Assembly (NCBI RefSeq): GCF_000204055.1
Contig: NW_006768839.1
Location: 124,001-188,000, forward strand
Reading direction: 5' to 3'
DNA: 64,000 nucleotides
Origin: Melampsora larici-populina 98AG31
Taxonomy: Eukaryota > Basidiomycota > Pucciniomycetes > Pucciniales > Melampsoraceae
Part shown: piece by piece, positions 26,936-38,279 of the stretch
How positions within the stretch are numbered: the stretch's first letter is position 1
Layout: each line of letters starts with the position of its first letter
Program-made: the position numbers and the translations under genes
Notes under the pieces: generated by a model
Seen by the model: only the letters and a program-made list of their open reading frames with translations
Databases searched by the model: none
What the model was told of the DNA's origin: nothing

Positions 26936-27130
26936 TACGACCGCGTACAACTCGGCCTCACAGTTTCCCCGGATTCGGCACGAGTTCAACTCAGTCTCTA
27001 GCCTTCTTTAGTCCTCACGATTTCCTCAGGATTCCAATCAACCCGTACAACTCTAGTCCTCGAACTTCCCCAGACTCCCATTTGACACCTACCATAGTTC
27101 TCACATTCCCCGGAATCCCATTTGTCTATT
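26936..27130. repeat. Degenerate ~40-50 bp tandem repeat
   Basis: Units built on GTACAACTC..GTCCTC.....TTCCCC.GA.TCC recur about four times, for example near 26940, 27045 and 27090. Unit length varies. Origin unknown. Confidence 0.4.
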
Positions 27131-28734
27131 CCAAATTGGGATTCTGAGACTGGCTAGTGAAATATTTAACAAGTTGTGCCACTAAAATTATCGAAACTTT
27201 GGAAATGTAGTTTCCTTCAAGATTTTGTAAACAAAAAAACAGGCCACATCAAACAATTGACTTGTACAAATGTACCAAGCTTGTTGAGATGTGAATTGGA
27301 GAATGATCCTTTTGATTTTCTTACTTGTAGCCACATCAAAGGGATTGGTTCGCGCAGAAACGGAACTCTAGATTGTTTTGCTCAATCATGCGACAAACAA
27401 GTAAAATCCCCGCTGACCGGGCATTGCCCCTTTGTCAAAGGATCTTGGAAACAACGAGCTTGACCAAAGCTCGCATGTGATACGGTTTTCTATTGGGTTA
27501 CTCAAGCCGGTAGCCAAGCTTATTTACTGCGCATCCTCAAAGTTACCGCCGAGAGGATACGAGAGTGAATCTAAGAGTGAATTGAATTTGAAGGACTGGT
27601 GCCTTAAACTCCAAACTCCGATAACCACAACCCCTTTTATTGTGTTTCTCAATCGGGACCCCCTGAATCTAATATTTCCAAAGAGACTGGGTGTATCCGA
27701 AAGGGGACCAGCGGCCGAGAAGATTGAAGTTCCGAGCCACGTATTGCTTTCATCAGTTCCGCGAGACAATTTTTGATCCGGTAAGACGTAAGCGGTTGCT
27801 ACTGCTATGCTGTCTCCTCTTTAAATCAGCATTATGATTTGAACACGGTACGACCCTTTTGTCCGGACGAACCGAAAATTGTAGTTGTTTCAAAATAGGA
27901 ATGATATGTTGATAACTGAGGGTTGTGGTTTCATAGGGACTTCAGGTCGGGTGCATTCCGAAATGAATGGATTGATGCCGAAATGGAGTGGATGCCGAAG
28001 CGTAACAGGAAAGCGGGAGGAACCGGTCGGATTTTCCCTCAAGCCACTGCTGTTTTTACGTTGCGCACTGTCTATGATTATGTACGGAGACGATGAGGCA
28101 CACGCTGCGATAATTTAATTACTACGCTCATAAGGCTATACACCCCATTGCGCGACAATTTTTCGTCGGTACGATGCATTCGCTGGGCAGAAGACACGAA
28201 TGAAGGAAAGGAAATCCAATTGAATGCACAACTCAATGCATTGTTCCCATGATAATGTGAGCGTATGCATTGATGTGCTCACAAGATACGATTCCCCAGA
28301 TATCCATCAAGATAAAATAGCTCTTACATGTTTCACGCCACCTTCATAGTGCAGAGGGACGGCTCGACACGAACCTGGACATAAAACTGCTGGACGATGC
28401 ATCATCAACACACGTGATGTTAGCGTTTCTGTATGCAGTATGACCATAGCTTTCGGTGCGAGTGATACTTGCATAGCATGGTAGTTCTGCGTAAAAGTTT
28501 TTTCTGGTATGGCCCAAGTATACATGGCGGTGAGCGCAATTGCTATAAAGGATGGACGGATTTGATCACATTCTCTGTCTACCCAAAGCATCAGGATATC
28601 ATTTTCCTACAAAACTCTACTGGTTGTTTTTGAGCATTTACAAAGAAGCCAGACAGCTATACATTCAATAATCTTAGAGACCTTCGAATTTTGACCCTGT
28701 GATCCTCTTTAAAATTTCCAATTATAACTTCATT

Positions 28735-30882
28735 ATGCACTCCACATCCATCTTTCAGCTGATCCTTACTTTTATCGTGAATGCTCACATTCCGACTGTC
28801 TCTGGAACTTTCTCACCCACTTTCACCAAAGAAAGCCTTACCTTGGGTCGGGAGGAGACTCTCCAAGTGCAGCCTTACAATAGATACAAAAGTTTCGGTC
28901 CTGGGGGACTGATTATACCAGATAAGAAAGGTTGCCTTGATCCGGCCACTTCTTCATTATCTTGCCCCCCACTCCGGCACCCGAATCGAAGCCCTGCTTC
29001 TTTCACCAAGCCATCACCACTCAGCGCGCCCTGGGATCGACATATGATATCTAATCGGGTATCGCAGGTTTATCTCAAGAAAGCAGAGCGGTACGTCGTC
29101 GTCTTCGAAGATGTAGGTCAACTTTGTCTCTGTCATTGTGAATCAAATCTTACTAGGGATAAACACAGAACAATTGAAGTAGGAAGCTGATCAGATGTTA
29201 AAAACTTTGCAGGGTAACCATCCAGAAATTTACGAATTCAAAGAATCTCCTACTCGCAGTATATTTCAAGAAATCCAGACCAAAAAACAAAGAGGAAAGT
29301 CGGCTTGGCTGTTTCAAGAATCTGACCCCAATAAAAACAAATGGGACCTTGAAGAAGTCAAGCGTATGGGATATAAACTTCCCACCTTGTCTGAGGAAAT
29401 AAAACAGACTATATTTACCAAAGGCACCGAGGACTTGAACCTTGTTTCTACCGTTGGCTTGAAGAAAGCACCAAAGCCAGCTTCATCTCCAATTGACAAA
29501 CCATTAGATACGGAAGGCATCACCAAGGCTTACACAGAGGCAAAAGGCACTCGATTGATCGTTTCTGATTATGATGTAAGGGAATTTCTTGAGCCATGCT
29601 TACCAAAACCCTCAATCCGATCTACCCATATCAGACACAAGAGATTTTATAGACTAATCAGAATTTAAATTTTTCAAGGGAACTCTTCGTGAATTCGTGG
29701 ACGACCCTGAGGCAGCAACACCCTCGCAAGAACTATTATCGGATCTTAAAACACTTAGCTCGAATAAAGACAATATGGTTTGGTTAGTTTCTGGCAGAGA
29801 TGAAGGATTTTTGAAACGACATTTCGGTGAAATTCAAAATCTAGGATTGAAGGCTGCTTATGGTGCAGCTACACGTGATCCTATTTCTGGGAAATGGGCA
29901 AAGATGGAATTTGATAAAACGGCCTTAGATAGCATCAGGAAAATCATGGAAGGTGATTCTTTGTTTTCTCAAATGACATTGTAAGCATCAGTGATTGATA
30001 GTGGACAATCCCTTCTTATCTTAGGTTGGTCTTCGTCGGTCACCCACTCGCACATCGAAGAGAAAGACTTCGGATTAGCCTACCATTATAGAGTGGCCCA
30101 TACACAGGATAGACTCAACCAGGAGAAAATTACTCAAGGTGTGTGCATGGTGCAAAATAAAGTCGGGATTGCAATCTCAATCTAACATGATGAAATTCAG
30201 ACGCAACACAGGCCAAGAAGGATATCGATCTAATTTACAAAAGTGAAGCCGAATTTTTAAAAGCATGTCTAGATCAGGATATTAAACGAAGAGGTTTAGA
30301 ATTAGTGACAATCCTCGGTAAGTTCTATTTAAAGATATGCCGCCTTCTTTTCCACCTCTTCTAATCGCGAGGTTTTACCATTCCGGTTGGCATGTTTAGG
30401 AAATATGGTCGTGGAGGTCAAGTCCAAGAAGTTAAGCAAGAGAGAGGCCGTCCAATCACTTTATAACGATATTCCGCATCCTGGTTTCGTTCTGGTAGGG
30501 GGTGATGGTTCGTGCAATCAATACTTGAAAATGCTCAAAGGTTCTTGACACTAACATCTGAGTCCGACCTTTAGATCCAGCAGATGAAGTCATGTTTCAA
30601 GTAGCTCATGTCAAAGAAGAAGATGCCAAAAAGACCGCTCAAGGTGACGCGAAGCCACCCGTTGTAGCAACAGTACATGTCTCCCATGACAAAGGCCAAG
30701 AAACTAGTGCGAAATACATGGTAAGAGAACCAAAAGAATTTCGTGAATTACTATCAAGGATGTCAGCTTCAGAGGAGAAGGAACCCCATATAGTTTCACA
30801 AAGGAAAGACCTTCCTCTAGTTACAGAGAAGCAGGAACACCATTTTCTCTCATCACGGCTCACATCAGGAATGTTTGCGTGA
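28735..30882 (+). CDS. Predicted secreted trehalose-phosphatase-like HAD protein
   Basis: Seven exons (28735-29112, 29213-29575, 29679-29952, 30025-30138, 30201-30317, 30400-30507, 30575-30882) join in phase to 553 residues. The C-terminal half resembles the trehalose-6-phosphate phosphatase domain, which turns trehalose 6-phosphate into trehalose. Motif I is SDYDGT (D245, D247, split by an intron), motif II VSGRD near 285-288, then HIEEKDFGLAYHYR, a Lys-bearing VVEVKSKKLSKREAV, and motif IV GGDDPADEVMF across the last intron. All HAD catalytic positions look intact. The N-terminus is not the glycosyltransferase domain found in fungal TPS2; it is a hydrophobic signal-peptide-like segment ending near VSG, then about 200 residues of unknown kind. 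Secretion is inferred from that segment. Activity is unproven, and the domain is divergent. Confidence 0.8.
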
Positions 30883-31658
30883 ATCAAGGGTGTATAATCT
30901 TGAACAGTTGATTGTTTTTGCAAGTCTTGATTGGAAAGAGGCAGTCTTTTTGAAGAATATAAATTGTAAAAAGGCAACTATCCACATGTGGAACCGCCCC
31001 TTAATGTTTCCATATGCACGGACCATGAGATCTGTAGATTCGTTTTTTTCTTTGTTATCACGATGTATATCACCGCGTTTTTGAAAAGATAGACGGTACA
31101 ATCCCAATACACTGAGGGCAAATTCCAAAGCGTTAAACAAAGGCCTCAATGCGTGAAGTATGCCACTGCCTTCTGCAATATATCAACCTCTAAAGCTCGT
31201 GCTGGCACAAGTATCTCATAATTCCAATTGATTATCCAGAGAAAAATATGAACACGGAACAACAAAAAATGACATATGCCACACTATAAATTCATCTTTG
31301 TATATCATTTAATGTGAGATGAGTAACATTCTTGGTCTTTGATGTCTTTGAGCCATCTCATCTTAGTATTCCTGACCAGTGCTGAGCTCTGCTGGGAATA
31401 ACTCACCACAATGGCTTGATGGTGTGTTGGTATTTAGAGAGATGGGTACAAAATAATAAACAAGCATTGTGAGACTTCTCATCACCAATAAAAACTAGGA
31501 AATGCTATCTTAATCTTGGAGCATGCTAGTATCAATTTATGCTTTTTTTCCTCATTGAAAGTAATCTTCTTGTTACACAGGTAAATATAAGATTTCCTCT
31601 TGCTCTGTTCATTTCACGGCATTCAAATAAATTTCAGGCTGAAAGCTTGCAAACCTTC
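30883..31658. other. Convergent intergenic region
   Basis: The trehalose-phosphatase-like gene and LUC7 end toward each other here. The stretch is AT-rich and shows no coding evidence; it probably contains both 3' UTRs. Confidence 0.5.
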
Positions 31659-33476
31659 TCAGTCAAATCTCCTCCGTTTCTCCCGATCATCTTTTCCACC
31701 TGGTCCTCTTCCTTCATCATCATATCGACGTTTATCATAATCATCTCCTTCACCTCTTCTGAGACTTCGACGGTCATCATCACCACCACGTGAGCTTCGA
31801 TGATCGTCCCGACGACGATCACGATCATCTCTTGGATGTCGATCTCGTTCCCTATCCCTATCCCTGTCCCTATCCCTATCGCGCTCTCGATCTCGATCCC
31901 TATCCCGGTCGCGCTCCCGGTCGCGCTCACGTTCACGTTCACGATCTCGATCACCAGATGGCTCACTCTTCTCGCCGCCTCCCCTGCTACCCCATCCATT
32001 AGACTGAGCTGCAGCAGCTTGAGCACGCTGTTGTCCAAAATGAGCAGCCTGAAGACCAGCAGTCAAACCAGGATTCTGGTTGTGATTTGCAGAAGGACCA
32101 GGAAGACCATGTGGTCTACTACGCCATTCTTCAATTGTTTGTCGTAGTTGGAGATAACCCAAATGCATCTGAAGTTTACGCAACGATAATAAGTATCCGA
32201 CGCGTTCAGATAAACTATCATATCTGGCGCGTAGTGATAAGCTAAGAGACAGCTTACCTTTCCACCAAAATGATCCGCCAGACGTCTATCACTATCCAAA
32301 ATAGATAGATACGCACCACAGATATCACACACACGAAGTTTTTGGTGCCCAGAAGCTCCAGACGTTTCTAGCCATATGGAAAAACGTGTAAGAAAGTGAT
32401 TCCGACAAAAAATCTCAAGACTAACTATTTACCTGTCAATTGTTGAAGTTCTCGCTCTTTTTCAAGTTTTTCAGCTTTCAAGGCCTCAGCTTTTGCCAAT
32501 TCCGCCATTGATTGATCGACTTGGCCGGATTCACCTGAAAAGTATTGAGGGAGATGAGATGAGATATCGAGGTAGCCAGAAATGATAAGAGATCGACTTA
32601 CCCAATGTCTCCACTTCCGCCATTGCTCCCTCATAGGCAGTTTGGATTTCACCGATTTCTCTCATCTGTCATGAAAACAGCAGGCGAGGATTCCCATTCA
32701 TTTGTAAGCGATGCGCTGTTAAACAAAGACAAAGTCGGATAATGAAAAATGTACCAAAGCTGTAGTTCGGTTGTTTTCTTCTGGAGTCTTCTCCAATCGT
32801 TTCTGTGCAGCACGAATTCGTCGATCACATTCCTCAACGAATCCAAGAATATTATTTTCGTACTCTCTTCGCATTGCGTGTACTAATCTTCCCAAAGAAC
32901 CAAAAAAAATGAGTTGATAGGCCATTGATTAGGTGAAAATATTATAGGCCACCCACGCTCTGAAGGTGATACTGTGTCAGCCGATTCTTCTGGATCATCA
33001 CTTTGACTTCGAGCTAATGCAGCTTCGTATTCGCCCTTTAACTTTTGTGAATGAGTTTTGGCACATGCTCCCAGATCCATTTTCTTGAACAGAAAAAAAG
33101 ACGAGTCAGATTCACAAGACTTGATGGATATTTACCTGATAAATTCATAAGAGCTTACGGTGTTGGTGAAGAGATCGTGTGGACATGCACCACATAAGTA
33201 ACTACGACAGACTTTGAGATCGGTGAATTTCAAATCGACTTGGATCTGGAGATAATGGTATGCAGAACATGATGAGAAATCGGTGGGAGGTTTTTTGACA
33301 TTTAGATAATCATCATCAACGAACAATTCCCATCGCCTCAGCCCCCATGAGATGCTCCAAGTTCTAACCTCACACAAAACGATCCGTAAATCAGCATATG
33401 ACTAGCAAGTGAGGATATAAAAAATCGATGAGGTATGGGCATTAACCTTTCGCTGAAGCTCGGCCAGACGCCCCAT
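31659..33476 (-). CDS. LUC7: U1 snRNP-associated splicing factor LUC7
   Basis: LUC7 proteins bind the U1 snRNP and help select 5' splice sites. Nine exons (first 33476-33447, last 32168-31659) join in phase to 398 residues. The start MGRLAELQRKNLEHLMGAEAMG is the conserved N-terminus, followed by the CCCH-type finger CRSYLCGACPHDLFTNTKMD..C..H. A coiled-coil-like, Glu/Lys-rich stretch (MAELAKAEALKAEKLEKERE) follows, then the second finger CDICGAYLSILDSDRRLADH and FGGKMHLGYLQLRQ. The C-terminal ~100 residues are an Arg/Asp/Glu-rich low-complexity tail with long RD and RE runs, ending DREKRRRFD, as in human LUC7L proteins. Exon 5 uses the acceptor GATTAG, which keeps phase. Family length and order are as expected. 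Confidence 0.93.
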
Positions 33477-34854
33477 GTTGATTTGGTATGTTGCTTGCTG
33501 AGTCCAATCAAAACACGGTCGATGGGTTTGTTTGTTTGAGGTCGAGGAGGGAAGTCTCTTGACGTTGGACTGACCCTGCTGATGACATGCGGTTCAACAA
33601 ACAGAGGTTTCACAGGCGGATGTCAGTTGGGCCTGTCTAAAGCCATGCTCGCCTAATTATGGACATTGGACATGCACATATTGACACCGGGCGAAAGCCG
33701 GATCATAGCCCCGATAAGAACCTTCGCCAGTTTCGACATTTCAAGCCACCGGCAGCGTGAAAACTGAACAGTGCAAGGAGCATCCTGATTTTGTCTAATA
33801 CGCTTGAAGGCCACCTAGATAAATTAGAGACTGTTTGATACTTGCACCGGATGATATGTTGGTGACTTGGGTAGGGCGGCTGAGGCCATTCCAAAAAGGC
33901 AGGATTGGGTTGCAAAAGTTTCAAACGAAAGAAGTGTAGATACCGTCAGCTGGTTTCACAGTCAATGGCACGTGGCACTATCAATTCACATCATCCATGT
34001 CTTTGGGTCAAGTTCTTCATCCTCGGATAAATCTTTTCTGGTATGGTATCAAAGGCACCAGTGGGTAAGTGATTGTAGGATTGGTCTTGAGAAATGAGAG
34101 ATTGCATCTTTTACTGAATTAGCGGCATATCCTTTCATGGTCACAAAGAGGACGAAAGCATACGCCCGTAGCAAACTTGGTGCGTAGCGGAGACTTACCG
34201 TGAATGCTTGCATAGTTCTCGACATCCGATCCCGTTGACCCAATGCAAGCTGTGCCACACGACCGACCTCGCGCGTACCTAAAGTTCCGAACTTTTGCAG
34301 CTGAAAGCCTCGAGAGTCTTGGTATATGTTACACAGGCCGTGCTCCGTGGGAACTGACAAATACCTAGTTGGAGCTCCGATCACCCAAAAGATACCCAAA
34401 ATAGGATCAGTAGGGGTCAGAGGACCTTGTAGTGATGTTTCAAAGAAGCCTTTGACTATCACCAATGTCGGGGGTGAATTTACAAAAAAGTTTCTTTCGA
34501 CATAACATAATCAGAGTCCTTACAAGGGTACACATAGATGGGTCGTTCAAAGCTTTGTGATAACCGAGATAAATTGGATTCTCTGGTTACCATGAGCAGG
34601 AAAGATCTGTCTCGTTTTCCCTTGTCTCTGCGTAAATAACGGGTTTTTTCTTGAACTTCCCAACAACTCACATTCAAATCTCTAGCCGCACAAAACTCAC
34701 CTTCAGCAGATAAATTCCTAGCGCAGCCTCAGCCTCCTAATAGAATCTTAGCTCTTAGATCTTCAGACCTCCAGCTGATTTCCAAGCCGCCAATTCGAAA
34801 AACAAAAAAAAAACAAAAAAGGCCTATAGATACGATATTTTCGCTTCCTGAACC
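33477..34854. other. Upstream region of LUC7 and small secreted protein 1
   Basis: This is divergent intergenic DNA with no supported gene. From about 34.15 kb it aligns with regions upstream of the other two secreted-protein genes: shared blocks include GACTATCACCAATGTCGG near 34455 and CGTTCAAAGCTTTGTGAT near 34544. Promoter DNA was therefore duplicated with the genes. Confidence 0.5.
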
Positions 34855-35680
34855 ATGTTCTACGCTCGCATTTTGATTTGTTTGAGCCTCGTTACTCTCT
34901 TTCAACAAACAGTTGAGGGGCAGTGTCTACCTTTGAGAGGACACGCACCAATAAGTAAAGAGCAATGTTACAAGTGAGTGAAGTTAATTCTTTTCAACTA
35001 TCATCTGTGGTGTGCATCACCAAAGCAATCCAAAGAAGACTCAAATTTATAGAAAGCTGACTTGGAGCTCAAAGAGCACTTGCCACATACAAGTTTGATG
35101 AGTACGGCCTGCTAGACAGTGACGGGGTGGAGAACAAGAAGACATGTGGGAACTGCAAGGTTTGCAATCCTTCTTTTCGAAAGACAATCCAATAAATATT
35201 GTTAAATTTCGCGATTTCTCTTTTTGCATACCAGATCTCCCTATCTGTGGTAAACCTAAACCCTCGGGTCAAACCCAGCTTGGATGGATTGTGAGCTTAC
35301 AGATATTGCTAGTCAACGTCCTTGAGGAAGGGTTAGCTGACACTGATACTTGTTCTTTAGAATAAAAGGCCAACTAGAGACGGTTCTGGACACCTTGTCA
35401 ACAACATGTACATATGATAACCGAACGAGTGGTACCATGCTAGTGAGTCTTCTATAATTTACGTCTGCAAAATATGAAGTACTCAAATGTGGACCTCTCA
35501 TGCATCAATGCTCAAAAATGTATTATGCAGCCGAGTATCTTTGTAGGTGAGACCGTGAAGGATACTTTTGTAGCCGTGGAGGTTGAAGTTGGAGACATGA
35601 AGCGCAATGAATGCTCATCAACCCCACGGGGAAAGAATCGACGAAACTCGGATCTAACACTGTCGAATCAAAAGCATTAG
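34855..35680 (+). CDS. Small secreted cysteine-containing protein, family member 1
   Basis: Five exons (34855-34973, 35075-35159, 35235-35290, 35361-35442, 35531-35680) give 163 residues. A signal peptide (MFYARILICLSLVTLFQQTVEG) precedes a mature part with six cysteines conserved in all three members: QCLP, EQC, CGNC, one in STTCTY and one in NECSS. Shared blocks are ALATYKF...DSDG..NKKTCGNC, KPSLDG, and the C-terminal EVEVGDM followed by a basic tail. Members 2 and 3 stop at the codon after SN or FN; here that stop is changed, adding QKH before TAG. I recognise no known domain. A secreted, disulfide-bonded effector or wall protein is a reasonable inference. Confidence 0.8.
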
Positions 35681-37272
35681 GACCAGGTCTTCAATTTCAT
35701 CAGAAAATGAAATCTAGATAATAATACGAAATCCAGTATTGGAAGTGTAAATAATAATTCTAAATCGCTGTAATATACTAGACAAGACATTCAGCCGAAC
35801 AAGCTCGCCTGTATTGGATGATGAAACAAGCACTTTCTTTCACAACTTGAGATCATCATGTAGAATTTGCGCAACAATCGAATCTTGAGTCTCGACCTGT
35901 TAGATTTCTTCGCCTACATAATGTTGAAAGCTCAGACCGTCTCCTACCCCCTCTTGCCTCACCCGCCTTTTATGGTTTCAGGAAGCGCTCATATCATGTC
36001 AGCGTTTAGTAGAAATCCGGGGAAAGTTGAGTAAATCAAATTGCACGTTCAGAAATTCAAAATAAAACATCATTCTTTCAGACTGAAACAATTTGGCTAT
36101 TAGTTTATTCATTCAGTGCGAATTATGAATACCCTTCTTTCTTACAAGGGAGAGTGTCAAGGATTGACATGGCTCATCACTATACAACATTTGTACATAG
36201 CATATGACGCACATATTAGATCTTTCTAAGAGAAACAAACCATTCATGATCAGATCAAATCACAAAATCGACACCTATGTTATATATACATAAATGCATG
36301 GATATCTCCAGGGACTGAATTTCAACTATTTAGTTGCATATATCTGAATCGAGGAGATGATGACCCTACACCAAAGGGACGACGTGTAAGGTCGTTTCCA
36401 TTGAATGAGCAGGAGTGGCCCAGGACCTAGGCTAGGACATAAGACTTAAATGAGACTGGTCAGAGTAAGAAAATTCTCCTCCCTGCATTTCGCACAGCCT
36501 CAACTTTCAAGGCGCACAACCTCACAGAATCTTCACAGTTTCCTTTATAGCTTCGGAAATTTTCACCCCGTATCTTAATCGAGGAGAACGGAATGCTACG
36601 CAGAAAAGACACACACGATCCTTGACATCCGGCTGTGTGGCAACCAATAGCTAAAACTTTGAATCACCAGAAACATAATCAACAACTCATGATAGTCAAC
36701 GTATAACGGTCCGGCGCGCGATCAGGTATCTCGGGTTCCAATATTGACCAGCTTGTGCGGCGTAGGAACCAATAGCTTATGAAATGGTTCCAGGAAGCCG
36801 GATCAAAGCTCTGAATCACCGGCAATATATTGAGCTATATAATCGAGAGGCCAAGCTTGTTGCCGTGTTTCACGAAAGCATTGGACAATCACCAATGTCG
36901 GGAGTGAACACAGGTAATCCTTGCAATGACATATAATATAGGTCGTCCAAAGCTTTGTGATCAGCGAGCTACATAGCATTACCTAAGTTACCCTTAGCAG
37001 CATGACAATGGACGAGAATATAAAACTGGGGCATTCATCCAGAAGACCTCTCTCGTTCTCCCTGTTTGCTTGAATAAATATTGCTCACATAAGTTCATTG
37101 AATCACATTTGATTATCACAACTCCCAAATTCACCTCGAGCCACTATTGATTACTAGTTTGCTGTACCAATACCTACCGCTGCTTGTCAGACGTTTTACC
37201 TATTCGCCATACCTTTTCTTGTAAAGAAATCCCAACAAGGCCTATAGATATAATTGCGCTACATCTTCAACC
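35681..37272. other. Intergenic region between small secreted proteins 1 and 2
   Basis: No gene was seen. The right part is the duplicated upstream block of member 2: ACAATCACCAATGTCGGGAG near 36888 and CGTCCAAAGCTTTGTGATC near 36946 match the corresponding positions before members 1 and 3. Confidence 0.5.
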
Positions 37273-38143
37273 ATGTTTTACAACCGTATTTTGATTTCAT
37301 TAAGCCTCATCTCCCTCTTTCAACAAACGGTTATGGGTCAGTGTCTTCCCCTGAGAGGTGCGGCGCCAATAGACATAGAGCAATGTCGCAAGTAAGTAAA
37401 GCCAGTTCTTTACAATCTCTATGTGTACATTTCCAGATAGGTTTTTCCAGAAGATCAGACAATCAAAATTTATGAAAAACTGACTCTACGCGTGAAGAGC
37501 ATTGGCCACATATAAGTTCGAGGATAATTCAGCGCTGGACAGCGACGGGTACAAGAACAAGAAAACATGCGGGAATTGCGCGGTAGGTGTCTGCTTTGGA
37601 ATTCTTTCATTCAAAATACAATCCAAAGAAGATTTTAACGTTTGACAATGTCTTCTTTTACTAGATATCCATGTCTAGAGTCAGCACCGACCCTAAAGTC
37701 AAACCTTCCTTGGATGGATAGTGAGCTTATGTTGTTGTTCATCTTTCTAAGCTCATGAAAGCCGGCTAGTAGACCATCCTTATCGCAGACTGAGCTGACA
37801 CCGACACTTATTTTTTCATAGTGACAAGAAATTCTTGGAGGAAACTGTGGCCACTTTATCACAGAAATGTACCATTAAAGGCACGAAAGGCATGCTAGTA
37901 AGTCTTCCATGATTTATGTCTAAAAAGATAGAACACTCAAATTGTGACTTCTCATACACCACTACCTGACACTTTACCACACAGCCGAGTATCTTTGTGG
38001 GTACGACAGTTCCGGCAGATGGTACTTATTTTGCTATAGAGATTGAAGTTGGAGACATGAAGCGCAATGAATGCTCATCAAAGCCGCAAAAGACAACACC
38101 AAAAAAGACTCGAAGAAGCCCAGATTTAAGATTGTCCAATTAA
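37273..38143 (+). CDS. Small secreted cysteine-containing protein, family member 2
   Basis: Five exons (37273-37391, 37498-37582, 37665-37720, 37822-37897, 37985-38143) give 164 residues, with the intron positions of the other two members. The signal peptide MFYNRILISLSLISLFQQTV precedes GQCLPLRGAAPIDIEQCRK, ALATYKFEDNSALDSDGYKN with KTCGNC, ISMSRVSTDPKVKPSLDGY, KFLEETVATLSQKCTIKG, then SIFVGTTVPADGTYFAIEIE followed by VGDMKRNECSS and a Lys/Arg/Thr-rich tail. All six cysteines are present. The 3' flank runs into the assembly gap 36 bp after the stop. Function unknown; secretion inferred from the signal peptide. Confidence 0.82.
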
Positions 38144-38179
38144 AAGGACTGACATTCAACCTCATGGACAATAAGGAAT

Positions 38180-38279
38180 NNNNNNNNNNNNNNNNNNNNN
38201 NNNNNNNNNNNNNNNNNNNNNNNNNNNNNNNNNNNNNNNNNNNNNNNNNNNNNNNNNNNNNNNNNNNNNNNNNNNNNNN
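38180..38279. other. Assembly gap (100 N)
   Basis: Exactly 100 Ns, a conventional scaffold gap size, so the true length is unknown. GGACAATAAGGAAT lies just before it and GGACAATAATGGAAT just after it, which suggests a collapsed tandem repeat. Confidence 0.98.

Larger units (their letters stand above)
24601..28734. other. Gene-poor interval with low-complexity and tandem repeats
   Basis: I cannot support a gene in these 4.1 kb. The interval starts with a short (TTGAG)n tract at 24641-24660. It contains the two repeats annotated below. Several 60-110 codon open frames exist on both strands, but none shows a domain, splice pattern or composition that would make it credible. Confidence 0.45.

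Noticed and set aside
31790..32147. Plus-strand open frames of Pro/Ile/Val repeats
   Set aside because: They are the antisense reading of the RD/RE-rich tail of LUC7.
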